50,971 nt of DNA from Planctomycetota bacterium (GCA_029259695.1 JAJDEQ010000038.1:1-50971), one strand, 5' to 3'. Positions 1 to 8,865 are shown, counted from the stretch's first letter. Notes: generated by a model not told the origin, from the sequence alone. Program-made: numbers and translations.

Positions 1-2
1 CG

Positions 3-770
3 GCGCTCGCGCGACAGCTCGTGGAGCGGCACGGCATCGAGGGTGTCCTGGCCCGGCACGACGGCGCGTTCCGACGACACGAGCAACTCGAAGAGGGTGT
101 GGCGATCCTGGCGGGCGACGTGCCCGACGTGTTTCGCTGGAGCCGGGGCGACGTGCACATCGACGTCGACCTGCGCGGTGGGCAGAAGACCGGCACGTTC
201 CTCGATCAGCGCGAGAACCAGCGTCACGCCCCCGCGCTGCTCCCCACGGGCCGCGCGCTCGACGTGTGCAGCGGCGACGGCGGGTTCGCGCTGCAGCTCG
301 CCGCGGCCGGCTCGGACGTGCTGGCCGTCGACGGGAGCGCATCCGCGTGTGCCCGCCTGGAACGCAACGCGGCGGCGAGCGGCACCGGCGACAGGGTGCG
401 CGCCGTGAACGCCAACGCCTTCGACGACCTGCGTGCGCGCGTCGAAGCCGACGAGTCCTTCGATGCCATCGTGCTCGATCCGCCGGCGCTGGCCAAACGC
501 CGCGCGGCGCTGCCCTCCGCACTGCGCGGCTACAAGGAGCTGAACCTGCGTGCCCTGCGCCTGCTGCGTCCGGGCGGCCGTCTACTGAGCTGCAGTTGCT
601 CCTACCACCTGAGTCGCGACGGATTCCTCGACGTCCTGGCCTCCGCCGCGGCCGACGCCGAGCGCGACGTGATCGTCATCGAGCAGCGGGCGGCCGCGCC
701 GTGCCATCCCCGGCTGCTCACCTTCCCCGAGTCGGACTACCTCAAGGTCGTGCTGCTCGAGGTGCGCTGA
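3..770 (+). CDS. rlmI: 23S rRNA m5C methyltransferase, RlmI type (5'-truncated by window edge)
   Basis: SAM-dependent class I methyltransferase of the RlmI family, which methylates a cytosine of 23S rRNA at C5. The reading frame is open to the left edge, so the N-terminal PUA part lies outside the window; a GTG at 21 is only an internal codon. Visible in order are GGQKTGTFLDQREN (the family signature preceding the fold), the SAM-binding DVCSGDGGFALQ, the catalytic-loop motif DPPALAK, and a late SCSCS segment carrying the Cys expected of this family. The C-terminus PESDYLKVVLLEVR is typical of RlmI ends. It is convergent with mutS, with 18 bases between the two stops. Confidence 0.8.
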   Translation, partial: ALARQLVERHGIEGVLARHDGAFRRHEQLEEGVAILAGDVPDVFRWSRGDVHIDVDLRGGQKTGTFLDQRENQRHAPALLPTGRALDVCSGDGGFALQLAAAGSDVLAVDGSASACARLERNAAASGTGDRVRAVNANAFDDLRARVEADESFDAIVLDPPALAKRRAALPSALRGYKELNLRALRLLRPGGRLLSCSCSYHLSRDGFLDVLASAAADAERDVIVIEQRAAAPCHPRLLTFPESDYLKVVLLEVR

Positions 771-788
771 GGTCGCGCTCGGCGGCGG

Positions 789-3700
789 TCAGGTCTCGCC
801 GAGCACTTCGCGGAAGCGGCGCAACATCAGCAGCGCGTCGAGTGGGGACACGAGGTCCGGATCGAGCGCGGCGATCTCCTCGAGGATCGCCGCGGCCGGC
901 TTGGGGAACAGGGGTTGTTGTGCCGGCTCGGGTTCGTCGGCGCCCGCGGGGGGCTGCGTGGGGCCGGGCTTGAGGTCCGGGGAGCGCTGCTCGAGGTCGT
1001 GCAGGATGCGGCGCGCGCGGTCGATCACCGCACGGGGCACGCCGGCCAGCCGGGCCACGTGCAGCCCGTAGCTCCGGTCGGTGCCGCCCGGCACGATCTT
1101 GTGCAGGAAGACGATGTCGTCGCCCCATTCGCGCACGGACACGTTCACGTTGCGCACCGCCTCGAACTCCTCGGCGAGGTCGACCAGCTCGTGGTAGTGC
1201 GTGGCGAACAGCGTGCGCGCGCCCACGGCCTTGTAGAGGTACTCGCTCACGGCCCAGGCCAGGGACAGTCCATCCCAGGTGGAGGTGCCGCGACCGACCT
1301 CGTCGAGGATCACCAGACTGCGCTCGGTGGCGCCGTTGAGGATCGCCGCGGTCTCGGTCATCTCGACCATGAACGTGGACACGCCGGCCGACAGGTCGTC
1401 GGTGGATCCGAGCCGCGTGAAGATGCGGTCGACGACGCCGATGCGCGCGCTCGTGGCGGGCACGAACGAACCGGTCTGGGCCAGCAGCACGAGGATCGCC
1501 ACCTGCCGGATGTAGGTCGACTTGCCGGCCATGTTGGGGCCGGTGATCAGCACCAGGCGGGCCTCGTCGCGGCTCAGCAGCACGTCGTTGGGGACGAACT
1601 CGCCGGCCTTGAGCGTGGCTTCCACGACCGGGTGGCGACCGCCCTGGACGTCGATCACGTCCCCGTCGTCGACCTCCGGGCGCACCCAGTCGTGTTCGCG
1701 TGCCACATGGGCGAAGCCGGCCAGCACGTCCACCGCAGCCACGGCGCGGGCCATCTGCCGCACCGGCTCCCCGTCCCGCGCGGCGCGCTCTCGCAGCTCG
1801 CCGAACAGTACGGTCTCGATCGACCGGGCCCGCTCGTCGGCGGTCAGGATGCTCGTCTCGAGCTGCTTGAGCTCCGGGGTGATGTAACGCTCGGCCGAGG
1901 TCAGCGTCTGCTTGCGTACGTAGTCGTCGGGAATCCGAGCCTGGTGCGCATGGGAGACTTCGATGTAGTAGCCGAAGACACGGTTGTAGCCGACCTTGAG
2001 TGATGGAATGCCGGAGCGTTCCGACTCGCTGGCCTGGAAGCGCGCGATGGCGGCCGCGCCGTTCTCGCGCAGGGTGCGCAGCTCGTCGAGTTCCTGGTTC
2101 CACCCGGGGGCGATCAGACCGCCTTCGCCCATGGTGGCGGCCGGCTGTTCGGCCAGGCCCCGTTCGAGGACGTCGAGCAGCTCGGGCAAGGGTTCGATGT
2201 CGGCGCCCGCGGCAGCGAGGGGGGCGCTGTCGCAGCTGGCCAGGGATGCCTTCAGCTCGGGGATCGTCTGCAGGGCGCGGCGCAAGGCGGCCAGATCCCG
2301 GGGTGAGGCGCGGTTGGCCAACAGGCGCGTGGCGACCCGTTCGATGTCGGGCAGCGTGTCGAGGGCGGTGATCACCGCGTCGTGGATGCGGCGGTTCTGG
2401 GTCAGCTCGGCCACGGCGCTCTGGCGACGGCGGATGCTCTCGGGGTCCACCAAGGGAGCCACGAGCCACTCGCGCAGGAGGCGCGCGCCCATCGCCGTGC
2501 GGGTGGCGTCCACCGCGCTCAGCAACGAACCGGCGCGACGGCCCTCGCGGTGGGTGGCCAGCACTTCCAGGCAGCTGCGGGTGGCGCGGTCGAGGCCGGC
2601 GCTGTGTCGCGGGTCGTGCAGGCGAACCGACGACACGGGGGGCAGCTCGCCCCGTTGGGTCTCGCGCACGTAGGCCAGGGCGGCGCCGGCCGCGGGGATG
2701 TAACTCCCGTCATCCTCGAGCCCGAAGCCGGCGAGCGAGCGCACGCCGAGGTGCTCGGTCAGCAGCTCGTGGGCGTTTCGGGCGTCGAAGGTCCACTGGG
2801 CGCCGGTGGCGATCGGGGCGTCGGTGACGCGGCGGATGGCGGCGACCGGGTCTTCGCGAGTCGCCTCGCCGGTGCTCGCAGCGCCTGGTTCCCGGGTGTG
2901 GGTGTCGCCGGTGGGAGCGTCGCCGTCGAGGGTCGCTTCCATGACCGCCTCGGAGAGCACGATCTCCACGGGGTCGAGCCGGCTGATCTCGTCGGCCAGG
3001 CGGGTGCGGGGCACCGAAGCCACCTGGAAGGCGCCGGTCGACACGTCGATCCATGCCAGGCCGCAACGATCGCCGGCCCAGCTCGCGGCGAGCAGGAAGT
3101 TGCTGACACGCTGGTCGAGCAGGTCGTCCTCGAACACCGTTCCGGCCGTCACGATGCGGGTCACGCGACGGTCGACGAGGCCCTTGGCTTCCTTGGGGTC
3201 CTGCACCTGGTCGCACAGGGCGACGCGATGTCCGGCGCGGATCAGTTTGTGCAGGTAGCCTTCGTAGGCCTTGATCGGCACGCCGGCCATGGGCACGGCG
3301 TCATCGCCCTTGCTGCGCGCGGTGAGCGTGATGCCGAGGACGCGCGAGGCCACCTTGGCGTCGTCGTGGAACAACTCGTAGAAGTCGCCCATGCGGAAGA
3401 ACAGCAAGGCGTCGCCCGCTTCCTTCTTGGCGCGGTAGTACTGCTGCATCATGGGCGAGGGTTGGCCTGCCGGGCGGCTTGCGGCGGAGGAGCGCTTGCT
3501 GGCGCCCCGTGCCTTCCGCGGTGCGCGTCGAGTCGGCTTGGTGGGCTCGGCTTCGCGCTCGTTCGATGTGTCGGCGCGCGCGTCGGCGGCTGTCAGGTTG
3601 GTGCCGTCAGGCGCCGCGGCTCGATCATCCGTCGGAGTGCCCGGTGCCTCCGCGGGTGCGGACCGGGCCTTGGCCGGCCTCGACGTCTGCGTCTTCTTCT

Positions 3701-3878
3701 TCGGCGTTGCACCATCGGCCGCGTCGGGGGCGCGGGGCGCGTCGGGGCCACGGGACGGGGCGGGTTCGCGGGGCGCGTCGGGTTCGCGGGGCGCGTCGGG
3801 GCCGCGGGACGGGGCGGGTTCGCGCTGCGGTTCGGAGCGCGAGGGGTCGAACAGGGAGGGAATCGAGTCGCCGGCCAT
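789..3878 (-). CDS. mutS: DNA mismatch repair ATPase MutS with long N-terminal extension
   Basis: Recognises base mismatches and small loops and recruits the rest of the repair machinery. The mismatch-recognition motif is MGDFYELF, with the wedge Phe-Tyr-Glu at residues 166-168. The ABC-type ATPase end has Walker A GPNMAGKST near residue 780, Walker B VILDEVGRGTST near 860 and the downstream ATHYHEL His switch. At 1029 residues it is about 150 longer than typical bacterial MutS. The excess is an N-terminal extension (residues 1-140) rich in Pro, Arg, Ala and Asp, with repeated DAPREP and PSRGPD units, expected to be disordered. The ATG at 3878 is the furthest upstream plausible start; a later start could remove much of the extension, but no Met precedes the conserved SPMMQQYYRAKK segment. 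Confidence 0.95.
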   Translation of the reverse strand: MAGDSIPSLFDPSRSEPQREPAPSRGPDAPREPDAPREPAPSRGPDAPRAPDAADGATPKKKTQTSRPAKARSAPAEAPGTPTDDRAAAPDGTNLTAADARADTSNEREAEPTKPTRRAPRKARGASKRSSAASRPAGQPSPMMQQYYRAKKEAGDALLFFRMGDFYELFHDDAKVASRVLGITLTARSKGDDAVPMAGVPIKAYEGYLHKLIRAGHRVALCDQVQDPKEAKGLVDRRVTRIVTAGTVFEDDLLDQRVSNFLLAASWAGDRCGLAWIDVSTGAFQVASVPRTRLADEISRLDPVEIVLSEAVMEATLDGDAPTGDTHTREPGAASTGEATREDPVAAIRRVTDAPIATGAQWTFDARNAHELLTEHLGVRSLAGFGLEDDGSYIPAAGAALAYVRETQRGELPPVSSVRLHDPRHSAGLDRATRSCLEVLATHREGRRAGSLLSAVDATRTAMGARLLREWLVAPLVDPESIRRRQSAVAELTQNRRIHDAVITALDTLPDIERVATRLLANRASPRDLAALRRALQTIPELKASLASCDSAPLAAAGADIEPLPELLDVLERGLAEQPAATMGEGGLIAPGWNQELDELRTLRENGAAAIARFQASESERSGIPSLKVGYNRVFGYYIEVSHAHQARIPDDYVRKQTLTSAERYITPELKQLETSILTADERARSIETVLFGELRERAARDGEPVRQMARAVAAVDVLAGFAHVAREHDWVRPEVDDGDVIDVQGGRHPVVEATLKAGEFVPNDVLLSRDEARLVLITGPNMAGKSTYIRQVAILVLLAQTGSFVPATSARIGVVDRIFTRLGSTDDLSAGVSTFMVEMTETAAILNGATERSLVILDEVGRGTSTWDGLSLAWAVSEYLYKAVGARTLFATHYHELVDLAEEFEAVRNVNVSVREWGDDIVFLHKIVPGGTDRSYGLHVARLAGVPRAVIDRARRILHDLEQRSPDLKPGPTQPPAGADEPEPAQQPLFPKPAAAILEEIAALDPDLVSPLDALLMLRRFREVLGET
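3735..3833. repeat. 54-nt direct repeat in the mutS 5' end
   Basis: Nearly identical blocks starting with gggcgcgtcggggcc recur about 54 nt apart (near 3735 and 3789), with a shorter partial unit between them. On the coding (minus) strand they encode the repeated PSRGPDAPREP segments of the MutS extension. The phase keeps the reading frame. Confidence 0.6.
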
Positions 3879-3940
3879 GATGGCGGCGATTCTAGCCTGG
3901 ACGGCCCTCGAGCTCGCGGGGGCCGTGACGGGCGTTCAGC

Positions 3941-4066
3941 TCAGGCGGCGGCCAGGCCGTTGAAGACGGTCATCGTCACGGCCAGGGCCCAGACCACGGC
4001 GCACACCAGGAGCAGGCGGAGCGGCATTCGGCTGGTCCAGCGGGGCATCGATTCCTGGTTCGTCAT
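3941..4066 (-). CDS. possible 41-residue single-pass membrane peptide
   Basis: A short open frame upstream of mutS on the same strand. It begins MTNQESMPRWTSRMP, continues with a hydrophobic segment of about 20 residues (from LRLLLVC to VTMTVFNG), and ends GLAAA before a TGA. A polar, positively charged N-terminus followed by one transmembrane stretch is what a genuine small membrane protein looks like. No clear Shine-Dalgarno is visible before the ATG. It ends 62 bases upstream of the mutS start. Not recognised as any family, and a chance frame in GC-rich DNA cannot be excluded. Confidence 0.4.
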   Translation of the reverse strand: MTNQESMPRWTSRMPLRLLLVCAVVWALAVTMTVFNGLAAA

Positions 4067-4810
4067 GGTTCGGCGGCGCGGGGGCCGGGCTTGGGTGAAG
4101 GGGCGTTCTTGGAGACGCGCCCGTCGCGGTCAGCTGAATTAGCGAGGGGCGTGGGGGCCGTCACCGCAGCGATCACCACGGAAAACGTGCCGGGGACGCA
4201 ACCCGTTCCGGTGGCGGACGTTCCGACAGCAACGCGTCGCGCGGGTGCCCGGTCCGCAGATGAGGCCGCCCGTTCGCCGCGAACGGCCCGTCCGCGCGCC
4301 GCAGACGGGGTTGTGACGCGTTTTCGACAGTTCATCCACGAGGCTGACACGAGGATCCGGTGCTCGATGTGAGGTGTGTATCCGAGGCGGTCGCGGGGGT
4401 CTGCGGGGTGGTGAACCTCTTTCGAGTCGGCCGCCCCCTCATGTTCCCAAGGGGAGAGCGCGGCCGATGCGGCCGTCGTGTCGGAGAAAGTCGTGGGCCG
4501 TGCGTGACGCGAGCCCGACCGGAGCGGACGCTGGCGCTGCGGCTGTGCGCCGCGCGGGTGACCGGGCCGGCACCGAGACGGGCCCGCCCGTCGGCCCGGA
4601 ACGGTCCGCAGCGAGGGCCTCCGGGGCCCGCCGGACGCCTTGCGCCGACACCCCCGCAGGGGGTGGAATTCCTCCCTGGTCCTCATTGTGGGGGCGCTTT
4701 GTCGACGATAGAGTCCCCGGGCGGATCGAGGATCGGGACGCGTCTTCCGAGAGGCAGCTCACGGCGGGTTGCTCGCGGGCGCGACCGACCGACGCTCCTT
4801 GGTGTTCCGC
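4067..4810. other. gene-poor GC-rich region upstream of the PII-glnA pair, with hairpins
   Basis: No convincing gene is visible here; the long frames on both strands are Arg/Pro/Ala-rich and resemble no protein. Several inverted repeats occur: 4428-4466 (stem cggccgc plus cccct, with a 5-nt bulge on the right arm), 4577-4592 (gacggg/cccgtc, 4-nt loop) and 4649-4665 (caccccc/gggggtg, 3-nt loop). A weak promoter-like pair TTGTGG (4687) and TAGAGT (4710), spaced by 17 nt, could drive the downstream operon. The hairpins upstream of it may terminate transcription or be chance in GC-rich sequence. Confidence 0.4.
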
Positions 4811-5119
4811 ATGAGAATGGTCCAGGCGATCATCGCTCCCGAACGCTTGACGGAGGTGACCGCCAAGCTTGCCGACGCGGCGATTCATCGCATGACCGTG
4901 AGTGAAGTTCACGGGGTGAGCGACATGGCGAGCCTGGCCTTCTCGGAGCTGTCGCCTGAGCCGATGGTGCGCATCGAAGTCGCCGTGAACGAGGACTTCG
5001 TGGAGCCTGCCATCACCGCGATCGAGGAGGCGGGGGGCGACCGGGGCCGCATCTTCACCTTCGAACTGCACGACGTCATCCGCATCCGCACCGGAGAAAC
5101 GGGACCCGAGGCCATATGA
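4811..5119 (+). CDS. PII-like nitrogen regulatory protein lacking the canonical T-loop
   Basis: 102 residues with clear PII (GlnB/GlnK) landmarks: N-terminal MVQAIIAPERL, then MTVSEVHG at the end of beta-2, VRIEVAV, and the C-terminal signature RIRTGETGPEAI. Canonical PII proteins are about 112 residues. The 23-residue T-loop between the EVxG and VxIE motifs is replaced by 17 unrelated residues without the uridylylated Tyr51. The B-loop TGKIGDGK is shortened to GGDRGR. Residues equivalent to Gln39, Lys58 and Lys90, which contact 2-oxoglutarate and ATP in ordinary PII, are therefore not recognisable. The ATG at 4811 aligns with family N-termini. The stop overlaps the glnA start (ATGA), which implies translational coupling and a role linked to glutamine synthetase. 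Confidence 0.8.
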   Translation: MRMVQAIIAPERLTEVTAKLADAAIHRMTVSEVHGVSDMASLAFSELSPEPMVRIEVAVNEDFVEPAITAIEEAGGDRGRIFTFELHDVIRIRTGETGPEAI

Positions 5120-6606
5120 GCACCACATTCGACGCACCGACCGGACAGAAGAACATGACCAGCAACGACAGTGACAGCGGTTGGGGTGTGGCGGGCAGCA
5201 TGACCCCGGCCGACGTCTTGGGCCGCATGCGCGCCGAGGGCATTCGTCTCGTCGACGTCCGCTTCACCGACATGTTCGGTGCCTGGCAGCACTTCACCGT
5301 GCCGGCATCGTCCCTCTCCGAGTCCACCTTCACCGAGGGGCTCGGCTTCGACGGGAGCTCGCTGCGCGGGTGGAAGAGCATCGACGAGAGCGACATGCTC
5401 GTCGTGCCCGACGCACGCACGGCGACCATCGACCCCTTCTACCGCGACCCGACCCTCGTGCTGATCGGCAACGTGCTCGATCCGATCACGAAGGAGGAGT
5501 ACACCCGCGACCCGCGCAACATCGCTCGCCGCTGCGAGCAGTACGTGCAGTCCACGGGCATCGCCGACACGGTGTTCATCGGCCCCGAGGCCGAGTTCTT
5601 CGTCTTCGACTCGGTGCACTTCCACAACGTGCCGAACAGCAGCTACTTCCAGATCGAATCGGAAGAGGGCATCTGGAACAGCGGCATCGAGGGGCCCAAC
5701 ACGGGCCACCGGCCGCGCACCAAGGGCGGCTACTTCCCCGTGCCGCCGGTCGATCGCCTGCAGGACCTGCGCTCCGAGATGATCCTCACCATGGAGGACG
5801 CCGGGATCGAGATGGAGTGCCAGCACCACGAAGTGGCCACGGCCGGTCAGGGCGAGATCGACATGCGCTTCGACAAGCTGCTGCAGATGGGCGACAAGCT
5901 GCAGTGGTACAAGTACATCGTCAAGAACGTTGCCGTGCGCTCGGGCAAGACCGCGACGTTCATGCCCAAGCCGCTCTACGACGACAACGGCAGCGGCATG
6001 CACGTCCACAGCTCGTTCTGGAAGGACGGCAAGAACCTGTTCGCGGGTGACGGCTATGCGGGTGTGTCCGACCTCTGCAAGTGGGCCATGGGCGGCGTCC
6101 TGCGCCACGCCGACGCGATCATCGCCTTCACCAATCCCACCACGAACAGCTTCAAGCGCCTCGTGCCGCACTTCGAGGCCCCGATCAAGCTGGCCTACAG
6201 CAGCCGCAACCGCAGCGCGGCCTTGCGCATCCCGATGTTCAGCAGCGAGCCCAAGGCCAAGCGCTTCGAGTTCCGGTGTCCCGATCCGATGGCCAACGGC
6301 TACCTCGCCTTCACGGCGATCACCATGGCCATGGTCGATGGCGTGCAGAACCGGATCGATCCGGGCGAGCCGCTCGACAAGAACATCTACGACCTTCCGG
6401 CCGAGGAGATGGCCCAGGTGCGCGATGCGCCCACGTCGCTCGCGGCCGCGCTCGACGGGCTCGAGAACGATCACGAGTTCCTGCTGCGCGGCGACGTCTT
6501 CGCCGCCGACTTCGTGCGCGCCTACCTCACGCACAAGCGCGAAGAGGTGCTGCTGCTGCAGACGCGCCCGCATCCGCAGGAGTTCGAGATGTACTTCGAC
6601 GGCTGA
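5116..6606 (+). CDS. glnA: glutamine synthetase, type I
   Basis: Condenses ammonium and glutamate to glutamine with ATP; a cytoplasmic dodecamer in this family. Visible signatures are GFDGSSLRGWKSI near the N-terminus, the catalytic GPEAEFFVFD, the ATP/metal segment KPLYDDNGSGMHVHSSFW, NPTTNSFKRLVP, and SSRNRSAALRIP with the active-site Arg residues. The loop KNIYDLP keeps the Tyr that is adenylylated in GS-I-beta enzymes, so covalent regulation is possible. At 496 residues it is about 25 longer than usual. The surplus is a polar N-terminal leader; an alternative start at Met14 (5155) or at the Met before TPADVLGRM would give a more ordinary length. Its start overlaps the stop of the PII-like gene by 4 bases. 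Confidence 0.95.
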   Translation: MSTTFDAPTGQKNMTSNDSDSGWGVAGSMTPADVLGRMRAEGIRLVDVRFTDMFGAWQHFTVPASSLSESTFTEGLGFDGSSLRGWKSIDESDMLVVPDARTATIDPFYRDPTLVLIGNVLDPITKEEYTRDPRNIARRCEQYVQSTGIADTVFIGPEAEFFVFDSVHFHNVPNSSYFQIESEEGIWNSGIEGPNTGHRPRTKGGYFPVPPVDRLQDLRSEMILTMEDAGIEMECQHHEVATAGQGEIDMRFDKLLQMGDKLQWYKYIVKNVAVRSGKTATFMPKPLYDDNGSGMHVHSSFWKDGKNLFAGDGYAGVSDLCKWAMGGVLRHADAIIAFTNPTTNSFKRLVPHFEAPIKLAYSSRNRSAALRIPMFSSEPKAKRFEFRCPDPMANGYLAFTAITMAMVDGVQNRIDPGEPLDKNIYDLPAEEMAQVRDAPTSLAAALDGLENDHEFLLRGDVFAADFVRAYLTHKREEVLLLQTRPHPQEFEMYFDG

Positions 6607-6648
6607 TCGCCGCGGCCGACACACCCGGTACGACGACCGACGTCCCGC

Positions 6649-6680
6649 CCGCGCCATCGCGAGGAATCGCGGCGGCGCGG
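6649..6680. terminator. GC-rich hairpin between convergent glnA and copper ATPase genes
   Basis: Stem ccgcgcc/ggcgcgg, a 2x2 internal loop, then cgcga/tcgcg closed by a GGAA (GNRA) tetraloop. It lies in the 126-base gap between two converging stops, so it could end transcription in both directions. No T-run follows, so function is inferred from structure and position only. Confidence 0.45.
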
Positions 6681-6732
6681 TGCGTTCGAAGGCCTCCGGC
6701 AGCCCCGCGTTCGCGTGGGGACACGTCCGTCG

Positions 6733-8865
6733 CTAGCTCTCCTTGCCGAACGCCGTCTCCAAGCGTGAGCGGAAGCCGCGCAGGCGCAGCGCATTGGTCA
6801 CGACGAGCAACGAGCTGGCCGACATCGCGGCGGCGGCGAAGGGCGGGCTGACCACGCCGGTGGCCGCCAGCGGGAGGGCGACGACGTTGTAGGCGAAGGC
6901 CAGGACCAGGTTCTGGATGATCACACGCCGCGTGGCGCGCGCCAGCTCCAGGGCTGACGTGGCCCGGGCGAGGTCGCCGCGCACCAGCACGATCGGTGCC
7001 GAGCTGCGCGCGATCTCACTGGCGCCGCCCACCGCGATGCCCACGTCGGCGGCGGCCAGCGCCGGCGCGTCGTTGCTGCCGTCGCCGACCATGCCGACCA
7101 CGTGACCAGCGCTTTGCAGCGCGCTCACCCGAGCGGCCTTGTCGGCCGGCGTCTCGGCCGCGTGCACCTCGTCGATGCCGGCCAGGGCGGCGATGGCGCG
7201 CGCGGCGCCGGCGTGGTCGCCGGTGGACATGATCGTGCGCACGCCCAGCTGCGACAGGATGCGCATGGCGCGCGTACTGGTGGGCCGGATGCGATCGGCG
7301 ATCCCGATCACGAGGTGCACGCGGCCGCCCAGGGCGACCACCGCCAGCGTCCAGCCACGGCGGGTGGACTCGGCCAGCGCGTCGGCTGCTGCGTCGAGTG
7401 CCACGCCGTGCTGCTCGAGGAACGCCGGCGCACCGACCACCACCGCCGTCCCGTCCGCCAGGCGACCCACGACTCCGCCGCCGCCCACCTCCACCGACTC
7501 GGCATCGAGGGCGAGCGGTTGCAGTCCCCGCCGCTCCATCTCGGTGCGCACCGCGCTGGCGAGGGGGTGACCGCTGGCGATCTCGAGCGCCCCCGCCGCG
7601 GCCAGGGCGGTGCCCACGTCGTGGTCGTCGATGGCGCTGAGCGCCTCCACCAGGGGCTCGCCCATGGTCAGCGTTCCGGTCTTGTCGACGACGAGCACGT
7701 CGAGCCGGGCCGCGGCCTCCAGCGCGCCGGCGTCTCGCACCAGCACGCCGAGCTGCGCCGCGCGCCCTGTGGCCACCTGCACGGCGGTGGGCGTGGCCAA
7801 CCCGAGTGCGCAAGGACACGCCACGACCAGCACGGCGACCGCTGCCATGGGGCCCGGTCCCCAGAACCAGACGCCCAGCGCGATCAACAGCACGAGCGGC
7901 ACGAACACGCCGGCGACCCGATCGACCATGCGCTGCACCGGCGGCTTGCTGCCCTGCGCTTCGCTCACCAGGCGCACGAGGCGCGCCAGCGTGGCATCGG
8001 CACCGACCGCCGTGGCGCGCAGCTTGACGAGCTGTGCGCCCACGTTGGTGGTGCCTCCGATCACCGTCTTGCCCGGCACGAGGAAGCGCGGCATGGGTTC
8101 GCCGGTGAGCAACGACTCGTCGAAACCCGAGCTGCCCTCCTGCACCACACCGTCGGCCGGCGCGGACTCGCCCGGCGAGACGAGGCACACGTCGCCCACC
8201 TGGACCTGGTCCGCGGGGACTTCTGATTCGCGGCCGTAGTACACGACGCGCGCACGCGGCACGGCGCGATCCACCAGGCTGCGCAATGCGGCACCGGCTC
8301 GGGCCCGGGCGGACGCCTCGAGCGCCCGCCCGACGAGCACGAAGGTGACGATCATCACGGCCGGAGCGAAGTGCGCTGCGCCGCCGGTGAAGAGCCCGAA
8401 CACCGCCCGGCCGAAGGCCGCGCCTGCTCCGAGCGCGACGAGCGTGTCCATGGTGGCGTGCCACGACAAGGCGCGCCGGACAGCCGTGGCGAAGATCGAA
8501 CGTCCCGGTCCGGCGAGCACGGCGAGGGTGAGCAGCGCCGAGACCCAACCTGTCTCGCCGCCCGCCCAGGCCAGGGCGAGCACGGCGACGCACAGCACCG
8601 CGGCCAGCACGGCGGCACGCAGGGCGTCTTGCTGTTCGTCGGCCCCGTCGCCCGCCGCGTCCGCCGGCAACGCCTGGTAGCCGAGGCGCGCCACGGCTTC
8701 GATCAGCTCCGCCTCGCTGACCTCGCCGGTCACGGCAGCGGTCCGGGTGGCGAAGCTCACCTGGGCCTGGCTCACGCCGGGCAGGCCGGCCAGCCCCTTC
8801 TCGATCGACGACGCACAGGCCCCGCACGTCATGCCGCGCACGGGGAGCACCAGGGTTCGGGTCAT
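6733..8865 (-). CDS. copA: copper-transporting P1B-type ATPase
   Basis: Inner-membrane heavy-metal pump that exports Cu(I) at the cost of ATP. An N-terminal HMA metal-binding domain carries GMTCGAC (Cys14, Cys17). After the first membrane helices come the actuator motif LLTGEP, the intramembrane CPC metal site (Cys350, Cys352), the phosphorylation motif DKTGT (Asp394), the P1B-specific GHPLAS His-Pro pair, and the hinge GDGSNDAPAL. The CPC motif with one HMA domain points to copper rather than zinc or cadmium. At 710 residues it is normal for a single-HMA CopA. It starts 10 bases after the stop of an upstream membrane-protein gene on the same strand, so the two are probably cotranscribed. Confidence 0.92.
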   Translation of the reverse strand: MTRTLVLPVRGMTCGACASSIEKGLAGLPGVSQAQVSFATRTAAVTGEVSEAELIEAVARLGYQALPADAAGDGADEQQDALRAAVLAAVLCVAVLALAWAGGETGWVSALLTLAVLAGPGRSIFATAVRRALSWHATMDTLVALGAGAAFGRAVFGLFTGGAAHFAPAVMIVTFVLVGRALEASARARAGAALRSLVDRAVPRARVVYYGRESEVPADQVQVGDVCLVSPGESAPADGVVQEGSSGFDESLLTGEPMPRFLVPGKTVIGGTTNVGAQLVKLRATAVGADATLARLVRLVSEAQGSKPPVQRMVDRVAGVFVPLVLLIALGVWFWGPGPMAAVAVLVVACPCALGLATPTAVQVATGRAAQLGVLVRDAGALEAAARLDVLVVDKTGTLTMGEPLVEALSAIDDHDVGTALAAAGALEIASGHPLASAVRTEMERRGLQPLALDAESVEVGGGGVVGRLADGTAVVVGAPAFLEQHGVALDAAADALAESTRRGWTLAVVALGGRVHLVIGIADRIRPTSTRAMRILSQLGVRTIMSTGDHAGAARAIAALAGIDEVHAAETPADKAARVSALQSAGHVVGMVGDGSNDAPALAAADVGIAVGGASEIARSSAPIVLVRGDLARATSALELARATRRVIIQNLVLAFAYNVVALPLAATGVVSPPFAAAAMSASSLLVVTNALRLRGFRSRLETAFGKES

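Noticed and set aside
2382..4142. 586-residue plus-strand open frame antisense to mutS
   Set aside because: Composition is His/Gly/Val/Arg-rich shadow sequence, and it lies opposite an unmistakable MutS.
4687..4715. Possible sigma54 promoter upstream of the PII-glnA operon
   Set aside because: The GG/GC elements do not have the required -24/-12 spacing; only a weak sigma70-like pair remains.
4063..4905. Several overlapping frames on both strands in the gap before the PII-like gene
   Set aside because: All are Arg/Pro/Ala/Gly-rich, none has a recognisable motif or a good ribosome site, and they overlap one another on opposite strands.
4909..6657. 582-residue minus-strand frame antisense to glnA
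   Set aside because: A GC-driven antisense frame opposite a textbook glutamine synthetase.
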